A stretch of 64,000 nt of DNA from Atherinomorus stipes (GCA_023101725.1 JALJCO010001064.1:90001-154000); one strand, 5' to 3'; counted from the stretch's first letter, positions 44,146 to 55,524 are shown. Numbers and translations are program-made. The notes: generated from the letters alone by a model not told the origin.

Positions 44146-45178
44146 AGGCTCGTTCGGATTGACTGCGTCTCGGGGGCGGATCATAAATGCAGCGCATCTC
44201 AGCTGGACAAGTTCGCCAACGTGAAGACTGCAATAACGGAGGATCTCGCGGCATTTGCCTTTATTTAGCTCAAAGTTACTGAACGCTGTGCAGATGTGAT
44301 CAAGTCTAATTTCAGAGTAATGAAACAGCGTGTTGTTGACGCTGATTTCATGAACTTGTGCTGGACTGTAGTAGACAGAATGTTGTTTACCTGTTAAGGT
44401 GCAACACAGAGGACAATAATTGGTAAATGTCCAGGCTCAAATATAAAAACCATAAATGCTTTGCCTTGAAGAATAATATAAAAACAAATAAAGAAATAGA
44501 AACTTATTTTTTTCTAGATGGGGCTGGAAATTAATATTATATATTATATATATATATTTTTTTTTATTTTTATTAAGGATTTGGGTAGCCTACTCATGGA
44601 TAACATAAGGGGGAGCAAGTGGAAAGGTGGATACACACCAATAAGTCCATCAAATCCAAATTATGAAGAGGATTTGTGAAAGTTTTGGTATAACTTATTA
44701 AGCTTTATATTTATCTGAGTAGAATAACTTGCGGCTACAACACGTCTGTATTACTCTGTTGCAGCAGTCAGATATCAGTCTGTCCAGGTTTGTGAACATC
44801 AGCCTAACTACAATATGAAACACCAAGGCTGATTTTGTAGCCTGTTTAAAACACCTAAATGGATTTATTACTGGGGGACAGTCCCGTCCAAATATCGGAG
44901 CTTGCGTCAGTGAGAAGTGAAACCAATCAGAACCAGGTTCCGGCGGCGGTGGAGGCAGGTCCAGGTGCTGCAGTTGCTGAGGAGGAACTGCACGCTCCGA
45001 CTGCAGACGGACGACTCCCGCGATGTTTGATGATCATGTGGTCTGGTCACGTTTTCCGGTGCCGTGCAGGCGCAGTCTGAAGTCAGACAAAGTTTCTAAC
45101 CAGCATGCAACATTCCAGGACCACAATCCCTCACTTCCAGCCGAGTTGCGCTGCAGATAGCCAAAGTCGAACGAGCCT
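44146..45178. mobile_element. AGGCTCGTTCG-ended DNA element, copy 2
   Basis: AGGCTCGTTCGGATTGACTG at the left and, inverted, AGGCTCGTTCGACTTTGGC at the right. Block A reads CACGCGATCTTGTTCC at the same place (about 31492), giving a clean empty site. Related to 29006-29990. No intact coding frame and no clear target duplication. Confidence 0.7.
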
Positions 45179-45499
45179 CTTGTTCCATTAGCGCCAGCGC
45201 AGCATGTAGAAGAGTTGTGTTATTGTGGAAGAACTACATTTCCCAGCATTCCTTTGAGTGTCATGTGACTGCGGTGCAGCGGCTGCAGCTACAGGCTGAC
45301 TTGCTGTGAAGCTGCTTATAATATGGAAGAATAAGCCAGCAATACCATATGAACAATGAAACGTGATCAAACAAGTCTTTCATTCGATATAAAATACCAA
45401 TAATTTTGCAGCTTTACTTTAAATATAATTTATATGAGCCTTTTAATCTAACTTTTCATCTTAAATTACGTCCAACAATTTAGCTTCCCTAACCCTTCC

Positions 45500-45650
45500 T
45501 ATGGACCCTTCTCACGTGTCGTTGCTGATCACGTGACAGTCACTTCAGCGACGTACGTGGGTGGCAAATAGATCAACACAGCAGCTTCACTGCTGCGGGC
45601 TCGGCTGCTTTAGCAGCATTTTGACTCGATAAAAATTACTGGTACCTTTG
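45500..45650 (+). promoter_or_regulatory. E-box-rich segment upstream of THAP exon 1
   Basis: CTCACGTGTC at about 45521 and GATCACGTGACAG at about 45528-45537 (TCACGTGA, the USF/MITF/TFE-type E-box) lie just before the THAP exon. No TATA box is evident. Inferred from motifs only. Confidence 0.3.
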
Positions 45651-45814
45651 TGCTTTGTCTTTGGATGCGCTGATCGACATTCCAGGATGGGATTTAATTT
45701 TCCAGACTGCCTGCTGACCCTGATCGACAAGTTAAATGGGATACTGCCATAAAACGTGATAAATTTAACTGGAAAGCATGGGAGATCTGGGCGGTAGCAG
45801 CACCGTTGTCGGTG
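45651..45814 (+). pseudogene. THAP-domain exon 1-like remnant
   Basis: CFVFGCADRHSRMGFNF gives the C-x4-C pair that opens a THAP domain. After a one-base frameshift at about 45702-45710 the reading continues PADPDRQVKWDTAIKRDKF with the conserved Pro, DP and Trp. The segment ends in GTCGGTGGTAAGT, a strong donor (GT at 45815). The C-x2-H second half is not present in this exon. It is not part of the A/B duplication. It could be the 5' end of a THAP gene whose other exons lie elsewhere, but the frameshift argues for a pseudogene. Confidence 0.55.
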
Positions 45815-45820
45815 GTAAGT

Positions 45821-46515
45821 TTCCTTCTAATTCTGTTTTTGGTGAGCTGGTCTAAGTTTGATTGTATTTATCTACATAAAAATAATGACGATGGGGCTAA
45901 AATGCAGCAAACTGCGGTTGTTTTAACGTTTTTGCGACCAGACGCTTCACGTTTATCAGTTGTTCAGAAACAGACGTGTGACGGAGGATTATTCTGTCTT
46001 CCTTCAGGTAAAAATGAGACACCCCGTTGTCCCCAGCTTTCGCGTTTGTCTGAGATCCAGATTTAAAAAAAAGGCAAAAGGAAGATCTGGAAACATTTGC
46101 AAGAAGACAACAATCTAACTGGAGTTTTCAGTTCTCAGTGTTAACAAAACTTATGGACTTTTATTTTCCTTTGTGGTGTCAATAAATTAAACTGTCATAA
46201 AACAGCAGTTATTATGTTAACTCATAAATATAATGTGGAGACGTCCATAATGTTTAAAGTCAACACAGTTCCAGCTGAAACAAAAAATGTACCATAACCT
46301 GTGAATATTGTAGTTTCTGCATTTATTGTTCAGGTATTTATCAGTATTACAGGGGAAATGAGAGGAAATGTAAATGTTTGCTATGCAAGTCGGTTTCGGT
46401 GTGCGTCCCTGAAGTTTCTGCTTGTGCTCTTAAAAAATGTAAGTTAGGGGGCCGCTGTACTCCTGGTGGAAAACGTTCGTTTGGAGCCCTGGGAGGGGAA
46501 AATATGTGGGACACA
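45821..46515. other. unassigned sequence
   Basis: Nothing beyond short frames was recognised. It ends where the minus-strand LINE tail starts. Confidence 0.4.
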
Positions 46516-46709
46516 TGAAATGAAAAATACTTTATTTATCCCAGAAGACATTGTAAAAAAGTATGTAAAAAGTTCACTCATTTTTTGTTTTTATTTTTTT
46601 TAACAATATAACATTTATATGAAATAATACCATAATAATAAGTCACTCAGTCAGCCTTGTTCTTTAGGGTGATGCTGCTGGCAGGAATGAATTTCTGTAC
46701 CTCCTACAG
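46516..46709 (-). mobile_element. minus-strand LINE, 3' end
   Basis: Read on the minus strand: coding end RNSFLPAASP and TAA (46674-46676), then the 3' UTR to CTGGGATAAATAAAGTATTT. It joins in frame to 49748-50040 when the element at 46710-49747 is removed. Confidence 0.75.
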
Positions 46710-47426
46710 TTAGGGATGGGTACCGAATTCGGTACTTTTATTGGTACCTCCCGAACTCCGTCGGTACTACCAGGTACCGATTTATGTAAAATAAAACTGT
46801 GCCATTCACTTCTCTAAAACATCAGATTCGCTGCAATATTTGTGATGCAAGCGGTGGGAACAAGTCTGCTCTGAGGAAGCAGTTGATTAAACACAGTATT
46901 CTTCTCAAAGCTCCGTTCCCGATGCTTCGTCTGCGCCTCAGCAGCTGAACAGATGTAATCGGGGCAGATAATAACCAGCAGGGTTCACAAACTGCCGTTC
47001 AAGAACTTAATACGATGTGAATATTCACTGAGTTTATCATCAACCAAGACAGTAAACCAGTTCTGGGGCGACGTGCAGGTCACATCTCTCCCTCCCTCCA
47101 TTGCATCCCACATCTTATTAAAGTCTTCATCACAGCGGAGTTCCCGCATGCAAGTGCACCAGCCACCATACTTCCATCTGATAAATAAGAGTCTGTGTCT
47201 CTCTGAAACAGCTTGTATGGTTTAACCCGCACGGCAACAACTGTCTGCACTAGTGTTGTCAAAATAATCAATTCTTAGATACTAATCGATTCTAAAAATT
47301 AGTATCTAGTTAGATATTAATTAACTCAGGTATCGATATTTAAATGCCACTTCAGCGTCTGCTGAGTCTGGGAACGCATCAGCCGCCTCTGCCATTTTAA
47401 ACAGGCGCTGCAGGCAGCCCCTACAG

Positions 47427-47639
47427 CAGGGTTCCCCAACCCTGGTCCTCAGGGACCCCCGCCCTGCAGGTATTCCAGGTTTCCAACTCCACCACACCTG
47501 ATTCAGATCAACTTAACTGCTCATCAAGTTCTTTGCAAGCTGCTAACGAGCCTTTCATCTGAGTCAGGTGTGTTGAAGTAGGAATATTTGAAAAACCAGC
47601 AGGGGTGGGGTCCCTGAGGACCAGGATTGGGAAACCCTG
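47427..47639. mobile_element. 213-bp hAT MITE (level 4 of the nest)
   Basis: The ends CAGGGTTCCCCAACCCTGG and, inverted, CAGGGTTTCCCAATCCTGG are flanked by a perfect CCCTACAG on both sides (47419-47426, 47640-47647). The inverted repeats extend into CTCAGGGACCCC. Confidence 0.92.
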
Positions 47640-48165
47640 CCCTACAGCATCTACCTGGAGGACCCACTGTTTACAGTGTGGCTAACTTAGCGACTTTAGA
47701 CCTCTCTATCAACTTTTTTGTTTCAACAACTGACTAGCGATAAATCCAGCGTTACTGGAGACTCATGCAGACTGACGTGAAATTGCGTATCGTTTACTTT
47801 TCTCAGCGAGCCGCAGCAGCTACCGCGGACCCCGCCCCATCGTAGAAGCGCGAGGTTCGTGGTCGCGAAGCAGCATCTCACGCAGCTTCACCCCAACTAG
47901 TTTGTCTGTTCTATTGTTTACTTGATTTGGTCTCAAGTACTGTGAAGAAAAGGACACGTAAGAACACTAACTGGTGGTTGAAGGTTTTAATTTGTCTCCT
48001 CTGAATCACAGAGAGCAGTTGGAGAAATGTTGGAGACTCTCTGCACAAACTAGATCTTAAAAATAACTTGAAGCAAATCTGCCTGTCACACCACAGCAGT
48101 CAGATCCCCATTCTGCTGCTATGCTGGACGGGACATGTTAAAAAAAATGTGTATATTAATATATA

Positions 48166-48247
<82 letters not shown>
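48166..48247. repeat. (TA)n microsatellite
   Basis: About 40 TA units inside the level-3 hAT element. Confidence 0.95.
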
Positions 48248-48254
<7 letters not shown>

Positions 48255-48540
48255 TAATAACTTATTTTCCTTTTTAAAGGTATTTTCTCCTATATAGTCA
48301 TAATTTTGTTGTGTTGTTTGGATTGTTATTTATTTCTATATTTATTTTTTGGGGGAGGGTTTTTTTTTTTTCCCCTTTAGTATCGAAAATAGTATTGAGT
48401 ATCGACTAGCAAATCTTAGTATCGGGACAACCCTAGTCTGCACCAAGTTAGTAAAGTGATCACTGCAGCAGCAGCTCACAGCCTCCAGACCTGCGCAAAA
48501 TGCTGCGACAGAATCAGTTCAGTGTCAGAGAACATTCCAT

Positions 48541-48878
48541 CTTTATTCTCATTGAATTATTCTGTCATTATTATTATTCTGTGTGGAACAAACTCCCAGA
48601 AAGTCTCAGATCAGCTGAAACAGTTTATTTAAATCCAGGTTAAAGACCCACCTGTTCTCAGCTGCATTTTTATTCTAAAGTTAAAATCCGCACAGCTCTA
48701 TGCTCTCTTTAATCTTAAATGTTTTTAATGTTTATCATTTTAAAATCATACTTCTACTTTTTTGTTCTTAATTAATTTCCCTTTGCACCCCGCTGTAATG
48801 CTTATGGTTTATCTAAAGCACTTTGAATTGTCCTGTAGGCTGCATGAAATGTGCTGTATAAAAAAACTTGCCTTGTCA
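48541..48878 (+). mobile_element. CR1/L2-type LINE 3' end
   Basis: TGGAACAAACTCCCAGAAAGTC (WNKLPES) and a CACCTGTTCTCAGC stretch are the C-terminus of this LINE type. CACTTTGAATTGTCCTG and CTTGCCTTGTCATT form its tail. The foldback element starts exactly after it. Confidence 0.7.
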
Positions 48879-49543
48879 TTAAAGGAGAACTTCGTTTTTT
48901 TTTTTTTTAATCTGGACCTATTTTCCAGCATGAAATACGTTTTTTTCCTCACCCAGACAGTTTTGCTGCAACTTGAATTCCTTCGGGAGATATTTAGGTC
49001 CACTCCAGATCAGCGTATGTGTGATATAATGGGAGAGATTGGGCAACGGCATCTAGCCTCTAAATAAGGCATTATCTGCCACAAACTCCTTCATTTCACC
49101 AATGTTTTGTTACCAATCATTAGTCGGAACCCCCTGTGAGCTTGAAGCTGCTTTGTCGTGGTGATTTGTCCTTATTTATAGACGCTAACTTGTTATGGTG
49201 TCGCATAATAGTAACGTCATTCAAGCTGGCGCTGTAAGAAGTTTGTAAATCAAGGACGAATCACCACGAAAAGCCGCTTCAAGCTCACAGGGGAGGTTCG
49301 ACGAATGTTTCGTAACAAAACATTGGTGAAATGAAGGAGTTTGTGGCAGATAATGCCTTATTTTGTGGCTGGACGCGGTTGCCCACATCACTTCCATTAT
49401 ATGGCGCAGACGCTGATCTGAAGTAGTTCTAAATATTTCCCGAAGGAATTCAAGCTGCACCAAAACTGTCTGGATGAGTTAATGAACATATTTCATGCTA
49501 GAAAATAGGTCCAGATTGAAAAAAAAACAAAGTTCCCCTTTAA
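48879..49543. mobile_element. foldback element with ~300-bp arms, TTAA at both ends
   Basis: TTAAAGGAGAACTTCG at the left and CAAAGTTCCCCTTTAA at the right start inverted arms of about 300 bp. Shared blocks are GACCTATTTTC, AAACTGTCTGG, GGAATTCAAG, GGCAGATAATGCC and TTCACCAATGTTTTG with complements. The arms meet near a GTTATGGTGTCGCATAATAG loop. Half copies lie at 14.6-14.86 and 57.3-57.71 kb, all ending CCCCTTTAA. TTAA at both ends recalls piggyBac targets, but the termini are not typical of piggyBac. Confidence 0.75.
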
Positions 49544-49747
49544 GTTTCCCTCTGTTACCAGACGCTCTGACATCATATAGAATAAAAACAGCTGGATTTT
49601 GCTTTAATATATTAGTTAAAAATTCTATGTTGAGAATGAGAAATCTGTTGTTGCCATATAAACACATAAAAAAAACTAGTACCATTTGGTACAGGTATCA
49701 ATTCAAATTGTACCGTATCGATTCAAATGTGAAAGGTACCCATCCCA

Positions 49748-50040
49748 CCCTACAGCGAACCTGACGCAGCCTCCCACTGAACACGCACTGTTGATTTTTC
49801 ACCATGTTGTGGAGAGGAGGAAGAATCCTCCATCATCTTCATCAGCTTGTGCAGCATTCTTTTCTGAACGATCAGCTCCAGCGGCTCCAGAGTTATCCCC
49901 AGCATAGAACCAGCTTTCTTGATCAGCTTGTTTAGTTTCTTCAAGTCTCTGGTTCTGATGCTGCTGCCCAGCAGATGCTGCAGAGCTGATTGCACTTTCC
50001 ACAACAAACTTGTAGAAGATCTGCAACTGTTAAATCTCAA
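49748..50040 (-). pseudogene. minus-strand LINE ORF, C-terminal segment
   Basis: Read on the minus strand: LLGSSIRTRDLKKLNKLIKK, then AGSMLGITLEPLELIVQKRM and LHKLMKMMED. This pattern (KLNKLI.KAGS..G....L......RML.KL) is common near the C-terminus of fish LINE proteins. The frame ends where the hAT-like element cuts in and resumes at 46709. RT and endonuclease domains are not in view. Confidence 0.65.
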
Positions 50041-50503
50041 CCGCTTTTCTCTCTGCCTTACCCCTGCCCTGCATCCTCTTCTCTTTCTCTTTAACCCAGC
50101 TGGGATTTGATGTTATTTCGCTAATAATCTTGATTTGGGAGAGTTTTAACAGTTGATCCCTGTTGTGAACAATTTTTCTATTGCCATGGATACACATCAT
50201 AACAAGTAGTGAAAAAAGCCAAATATATGAAGAAATATGTCATGGTTGAAGGGTTAAAAAAAAGAAAATAAAAATTTCCTACTACTGAACAGAGACCTCT
50301 CGCTCTCACACTTTTTTAACAGTGTAATAATATTTGATGTTCCTCTCACCCTTTTCTCTCCGTTGTTGTCAGTGACACCTGCGAGCTTTTCTCCGTTTTG
50401 CACTGCTGTTCGTGAGGAAACTCTGTCCGGGTGTACTCAAAGTCGGGCCGATCAGAAGTAGAACTGCGCGTGGAGGATAAATATGTTTCAACACCCGTGT
50501 CGG
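50041..50503. other. unassigned sequence
   Basis: It may include more of the minus-strand LINE up to about 50100. The rest shows no recognisable feature. Confidence 0.35.
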
Positions 50504-50906
50504 TAGGGCTGGACAATTCAAATTCTGATCGCGATTTCAATTTTGCCTTCTCACAATTATAAAAACAGTGTAATCGAAGAAAAACGATTAATCCTGAATT
50601 GAACAAACTGGTGGAGTTATAGGAAGGAAACTGCAGGGAATATGGAACAGGAATGCAGGTAGACTGGGTATTCATTTTTATTGCGATTATTGTTTTGATA
50701 TATTATTCTTATTTTACTCTTTTACTTGTCCTAGTTTATTTCTGGTTGTGTGTTTTTTTTTGTTAAACTTCTATTTGAGGTTGAGTTTTGGTGGTTCAAT
50801 TAACACTTTTTTTTTAAATCAATGAATAATCATGTATATTAATTATGATTTCAATATCAGTCAAAATAATCGTGATTATTATTTTTTCCATAATCGTCCA
50901 GCCCTA
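50504..50906. mobile_element. 403-bp hAT MITE
   Basis: The ends TAGGGCTGGACAATTC and, inverted, TAGGGCTGGACGATTATGG are flanked by CGTGTCGG (50496-50503) and CGTGTCAG (50907-50914), 7 of 8. Contains ATCGTGATTATT-type repeats. Confidence 0.85.
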
Positions 50907-51217
50907 CGTGTCAGGATTCATCACCTGCACTTTGACTGCATTTTAAACCAGATTTGCACAAACCTTGCTGTTGTGGTCGCTCTCTGGTCTTTTCTGGAGA
51001 AGCGGCCGACGACACGTGGATTCTGCTGGTGAGGAAGCAGCTTTGGCTGTTTTACAGCAGCAGCAGATCGTGGAGGAAACGGTGGCTACAGCTGGAGGAT
51101 CAGCATGCCGTCAGCAAGACGCTGAGTTGTGTTGAGTGCATCAGCATAATCGGTTGTACCAGAAACTCGACACTAACTAACGTTCCGCTTCTGGCAGATT
51201 CTATGGTGTTCGGTGGA
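50907..51217. other. unassigned, exon-like but unproven
   Basis: A plus frame around 50954-51277 (DTWILLVRKQLWLFYSSSRS) has unremarkable composition and no recognised domain. It may be old coding sequence of an element. Confidence 0.3.
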
Positions 51218-51326
51218 CTGGGCATCGAAAATAGGAATATAAATTTAAAAAATCTGAACGATTCTGGGAGAATCTGAGAGTTAGTCCCGGTTCCTATCAA
51301 TACTCGATTCTCGATGCCCAACCCTA
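51218..51326. mobile_element. short TGGGCATCGA-ended MITE
   Basis: CTGGGCATCGAAAATAGGAA at the left and, inverted, TAGGGTTGGGCATCGAGAAT at the right, about 110 bp. The left end lacks TAGGGT, so this copy is truncated. Confidence 0.45.
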
Positions 51327-51640
51327 ATTGTGATGTAACATCACGTTCCTAAACTCTAATGTCCGCATCACCTGAGCACGCAGAGATGCTTCTCTTTATA
51401 AAAAACAAACAAAACAACAATTACTTGTATCAGTACTCTGTATCAGCAAGTACTCAGATGTCAGTACTCGTACTTGTAGTTGGTTGGGAAAAAAGTGGTA
51501 TCAGGACATCCCTCGTAGTAGTGTGCATATACAGTTGTATTTTTACTTTGTTAAAGACAACTTTAACTATTTTTGGGATTCTGAATCATTGCATGTGTAA
51601 GGACTACTTTGTAGTTACATGTAGTATTCTTCTTGTGGTT

Positions 51641-52127
51641 TTTAAGCCCCGTTTCCACCAGCAGGTCTGGGTCAGGTCGGGCTGGATCAGTCCATGTCTT
51701 TTTTGCGTCTCCACAGATAAAAATTGGGATGGGTACCCTTATATCCGACCTGACCCAGCCTACTTTTGTGGTACCCTTTGGTAGGGGTACTGATCTAACT
51801 GATCCGGACCAAAGAGGTGGAGCTACTACACAGCAATCCATTGATTTGTTGAAAAATCCGTCACTTCCTGCGTGACCTGGCGTAAAAACAAAGCGGGGCG
51901 ACTCCTTTGTTTCTGTTTCGTGTGGTGCTTTGGTTAAAAGGTGTTGCACTGTGATGATGTTACGCGATCACGTAGCAGCGCTATCCGGCTAATATTCCGC
52001 CTCCAGGGTAAGGGAACAGTTTGCTGTGGGGACGCAACGTGAAATCAACACATCTGTACCAAAACCCACCCAATCCAGCCTGGCCCAACCTGACCCGACT
52101 CAGACCCACGGGTAGAAACAGGGCTAT
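51641..52127. mobile_element. MITE with GCCC(C/T)GTTTC(C/T)ACC ends
   Basis: AGCCCCGTTTCCACCAGCAGG and, inverted, AGCCCTGTTTCTACCCGTGG. The inverted similarity continues into TCTGGGTCAGG/TCTGAGTCGGG. Noncoding. Confidence 0.65.
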
Positions 52128-52301
52128 ATATTCTCCACCTGGACCACTTCTCTCCTCCAGCTGCTGCCTGCATACACCCGTCTACCTCTCCCTCCTGCGC
52201 GCTCTGTGTGAAGAGCAGCCCCGTCCCTCAGTGGTCAGAGAGAAGGGCTTGGAAGAAGCCGTTTATGGTACTGTAAAAAAAAAACTGCCGCCGTCGGCCA
52301 C

Positions 52302-52857
52302 TAGGCCTGGGACGATAATCAATAAATCAATTAATCGCACGATAAATGAAAATGAAGTCAATAACTTTCCCGGCCCCAATATATCGACATGTGCATGCGT
52401 GTATTTGTTTTCCTCGTCTCTCGCCTCCAAACACGCTGGTTCACTCTGTGCATCGGTCTCACCACCTGGGCGCGTTTGTGGCTTAGTAAAATTAAATGAA
52501 GGGAGTGAGACATCTTGTCAGTCGTTCGGGATCTTTGTATCTGTGGGAGCAGGCGGAGCCGCAAGCACACATAGATAGACAAACCCAATGCAGGTGAGCT
52601 TAGAGGAGAATAGAAACGAAAAGCCAAATGCTACAGCTCCGGTGTGGGAATATTTTGGGTTCAAGCCTAATGAATGTGGTGAGACCACCAACACAGACAA
52701 GCTAGTACGCCGACTGTTTAAAAATGGTAGCGACAATAAAGGGTACCACAACGAACTTGCATGGCCACTTCAAACATTAATCACCCGGTTGAGTGAAAAA
52801 AACAAACAAAAGTGCCGCCCGAGATGTAGAGCCATCGTCCCGACAGCAAACTCATCA

Positions 52858-52916
<59 letters not shown>

Positions 52917-53265
52917 ATTATTGAGGTGCAGTTTTGTTTGTTGAGACTACATAGGCCATTGTATTTATTGTTTTTATGAAACACCGTCTCTTTTATTGTA
53001 TTTGGTACAATTTTTCTAACAGAGGTGGAGTCCTTTTTTAATTTTATCTTTATTGATTTTTATTTATTTATTTAGAATATTTTAAAAGTTCTGGTTCTGG
53101 AAATTCCAATATAAAAAAAAGTTTAATTGTTGCATTTGAAAGGATGTACTTGCATTTTTATGATATATAGTACATTACATAAGTGGCTATCTTGGTCTCG
53201 GTAAAGTCGACAATAATATCGTTTATTGTCAATAATATGTGGGACAATACATCGTCCCAGGCCTA
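52302..53265. mobile_element. hAT element with decayed BED finger, block B only
   Basis: The ends TAGGCCTGGGACGAT are inverted repeats. TCGGCCAC is perfectly duplicated (52294-52301, 53266-53273). A plus frame at 52588-52860 carries APVWEYFGFKPNECGETTNT, the opening of a BED zinc finger of hAT transposases, but the metal-binding Cys and His are mostly lost. An (ATT)n tract fills 52858-52916. The site in block A near 32391 lacks it. Confidence 0.9.
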
Positions 53266-53336
53266 TCGGCCACTATCGGAGTCTGGTTCTGCCGATGCCG
53301 ATAGTTTGTAAAACGTCCTATCGGCGTGACCTCTAA

Positions 53337-54967
53337 TGCTGTGTACACACCAAGCTGATTTTGGGGTCAAGGGCGTCAGGTTTATATGCAAAGTCAATGG
53401 CCAGCGTGCCTCCAGGAGGCGTTAAACCCTGTGGGGCATATAGAGGCATTTCACGAGTCAAGTTTTGAGATTTTCAGTGTTTGACGCGCGTCAAGGGTGG
53501 CAGATGGCAGAGTTGGCGTCAACCAATCAGAGCGACTCAATGTCATGACACAGACACATTTTCTAACAGGACGGGACTCACCCAAAAGAACCAGGAGAAT
53601 CTCCTCTCTCTCTCTGAAGACAGAGGAGGATAAACTGTGATCTGTGTCTGGTCCTGGTTTCTGAACGGCGGTTTGATGACCTGCTGTGCCGATGGGATGT
53701 ACTGGGCTTATAATGCTGCCCCCCAGTTAAAACTGGGCCAGATCAGACGGCTGAAAGCCGCCCTCGCCAGCGCGCAGCTCCTGGAGGAAATGATGAAACT
53801 CATCACTCTCAGAACACCTGAATCATCTGGTGAACCAGACACGGAGTAGAGATGCCATGACATTCCCTAGCTTTGTTTATCACATAAAGCCGAGCTGCTC
53901 TCTCTAGTGCCCTGCACGGGCCTAATATCTGAGCCCTAGTCTGGCCCTGGCCGAAGCGGTGGAGCCCCGGCCCGGCCCGGCAGATGTTCAAAGTTCTCGG
54001 GCCCGAACCCTACCCAAACCAAATGTACTCTGACTTTTTTTTCTCCTTAAACCATTAAAACATTTTAATTGGGGATCTTGGCGTGACATTGCGCTATTTT
54101 CATTATGTTTTTGATCAAAATAAAGTTCATGAATTGGTTTAACTTAATGACTGCATTATTTTATCTAAAGAGAATTGTTGCGTATAGTTGCAGTTATAGG
54201 TTCACCTCCAATCTGATCTGAGAACTTTATGGCACAAGTGGGTATGTTTCATTTCCTTTCAATATTAACATTAGTTTGTAAAGTGTATAAAGCATTTTGG
54301 CTGGTGTTTAATTTTTTTTTTTTTTTTGTAGCTATTTAACCTAGCTACATATCGCAGTCATAAGATACAACAGCCAACGCACTTAATCCGTATCTGTGTC
54401 TATTATTATGATAAACGTAGAAAAAGATTATTAGAAATATTTCTTCTTTATCTTAATAAATAAAGACAACAACTAGGAGCAGCAGAACTATCAAACTTGT
54501 AACAAGCAGTTGTTTTACCTGCGCGGCAGGGATGTGAGCGACGGGAGGGGGAGAAAGGAAAAGCGACTGCTGTGTTCAAGTGCTGCCATTTAAATGGGTT
54601 AAACAAACACAGCACACATCTCTCCTATTAGCGGGTTTTTAAAAAAGGAGAGAGTCGTCGGGACAGCCCGGGCCCAAGGTAATGATCTGGTCACTGGCCC
54701 GAAGCTCTGCGGGCTTGGGGCTCCAGTGCAGGGCTCTAGCTCTCTCTACTGCATCTGCTATGGTGCAGACAGGCCGGTGAAAGGAAAAAAATAAAAAATA
54801 AATGAAGGGCGCCACCCGATGTGTGTCTTGGCTGGACATCCCTCAACGCACGTCGGGGGCGTCTTGATGCTGGAAATAAAGCGTCTGACTTTTTAGCGAC
54901 CCAGCGTCCAACTCTGGGCGTCAGATGCAATTTTGACGCTCAAATCGCATTTGGTGTGTAGGCAGTG
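53337..54967. mobile_element. Harbinger-like element (block B copy)
   Basis: TGCTGTGTACACACCAA to TTGGTGTGTAGGCAGTG with TAA on both sides (53334-53336, 54968-54970). It is the counterpart of 33720-34489, enlarged by the hAT insertion at 53905. A 70-codon frame at 53637 (LGQIRRLKAALASAQLLEEM) is partly conserved in A but has no recognised function. Confidence 0.65.
53905..54738. mobile_element. 834-bp hAT element, block B only
   Basis: The ends TAGTGCCCTGCACGGGCC and, inverted, TAGAGCCCTGCACTGGAGC. GCTCTCTC is perfectly duplicated (53897-53904, 54739-54746). Block A has the uninterrupted target at about 34278-34290 (CGCTCTCTCTCCTG). No transposase. Confidence 0.9.
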
Positions 54968-55365
54968 TAATTGCCACATCCCTACTTGCTGACAATCATA
55001 ATCCTCATTTATTTAGATGAAATAACTTCAAGATAACTTGTGAAGACAAAGAAAAATGTCTGTTGACAGGCAGCCATAACATTTATGTTCAGAAAGGTTT
55101 CTTCAATGGAACATTTATTTTGGATGAGCAGCATCCTAATATGGAAGGTTTTGTTTGCTTTTTGATAGCCTTATAGTATTTCAGTATTTATTTATTCTTT
55201 CAGAGCATTTAATGGTCACAGAAAAACGATGTGCAAGTTTTCTGGCGCGATTACAAATCACAATTGTACCTCATCATATTGTGTTTCATTATGTCCTGCA
55301 TGTCTTGCAGCTGCTGGTGATCAAAGAAGTTTTATCCCATGACTGAAGCCTGAGATTGGACACTG

Positions 55366-55524
55366 ATGAGGAACCAGAGCCAATACCTGGATTATATAGA
55401 GGAGGAGAAACAAGAACACTTGACCAGGCAGGAGGGAATGCCACCCAGCGGGCTGTTGGATGGTTTCACCAGGTTCACAAATACTTCTGTTTCTGTGATG
55501 AATGAAGACAAAGAAAGAACCTAA
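55366..55524 (+). other. upstream ORF in ZNF copy 5 exon
   Basis: Fifty-two codons (MRNQSQYLDYIEEEKQEHLT) carry the ancestral leader that is in frame with the fingers only in the 25 kb copy. A one-base loss at AATGAAGACAAAGAAAG shifts it to TAA at 55522-55524. The same loss is in block A, so it predates the A/B duplication. Confidence 0.55.

Larger units (their letters stand above)
47251..48435. mobile_element. hAT element (level 3 of the nest)
   Basis: The ends TAGTGTTGTCAAAATA and, inverted, TAGGGTTGTCCCGATACT are flanked by a perfect GTCTGCAC on both sides (47243-47250, 48436-48443). It contains the 213-bp MITE and a long (TA)n tract. No transposase. Confidence 0.9.
46710..49747. mobile_element. 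outer hAT-like element (level 2 of the nest)
   Basis: The ends GGGATGGGTACC are inverted repeats. The flanks are TCCTACAG (46702-46709) and CCCTACAG (49748-49755), a 7/8 match. It interrupts a codon of the minus-strand LINE. It contains a further hAT element, a LINE tail and a foldback element; its own noncoding sequence is about 1 kb. Confidence 0.8.

Noticed and set aside
52588..52917. Frame ending in a poly-Leu run
   Set aside because: The Leu run is an (ATT)n microsatellite; only the BED-like start is meaningful, as a transposase relic.
53637..53849. 70-codon frame LGQIRRLKAALASAQ as a gene
   Set aside because: It lies within a Harbinger-like element, is broken in block A and has no recognisable domain; it may be element-derived.
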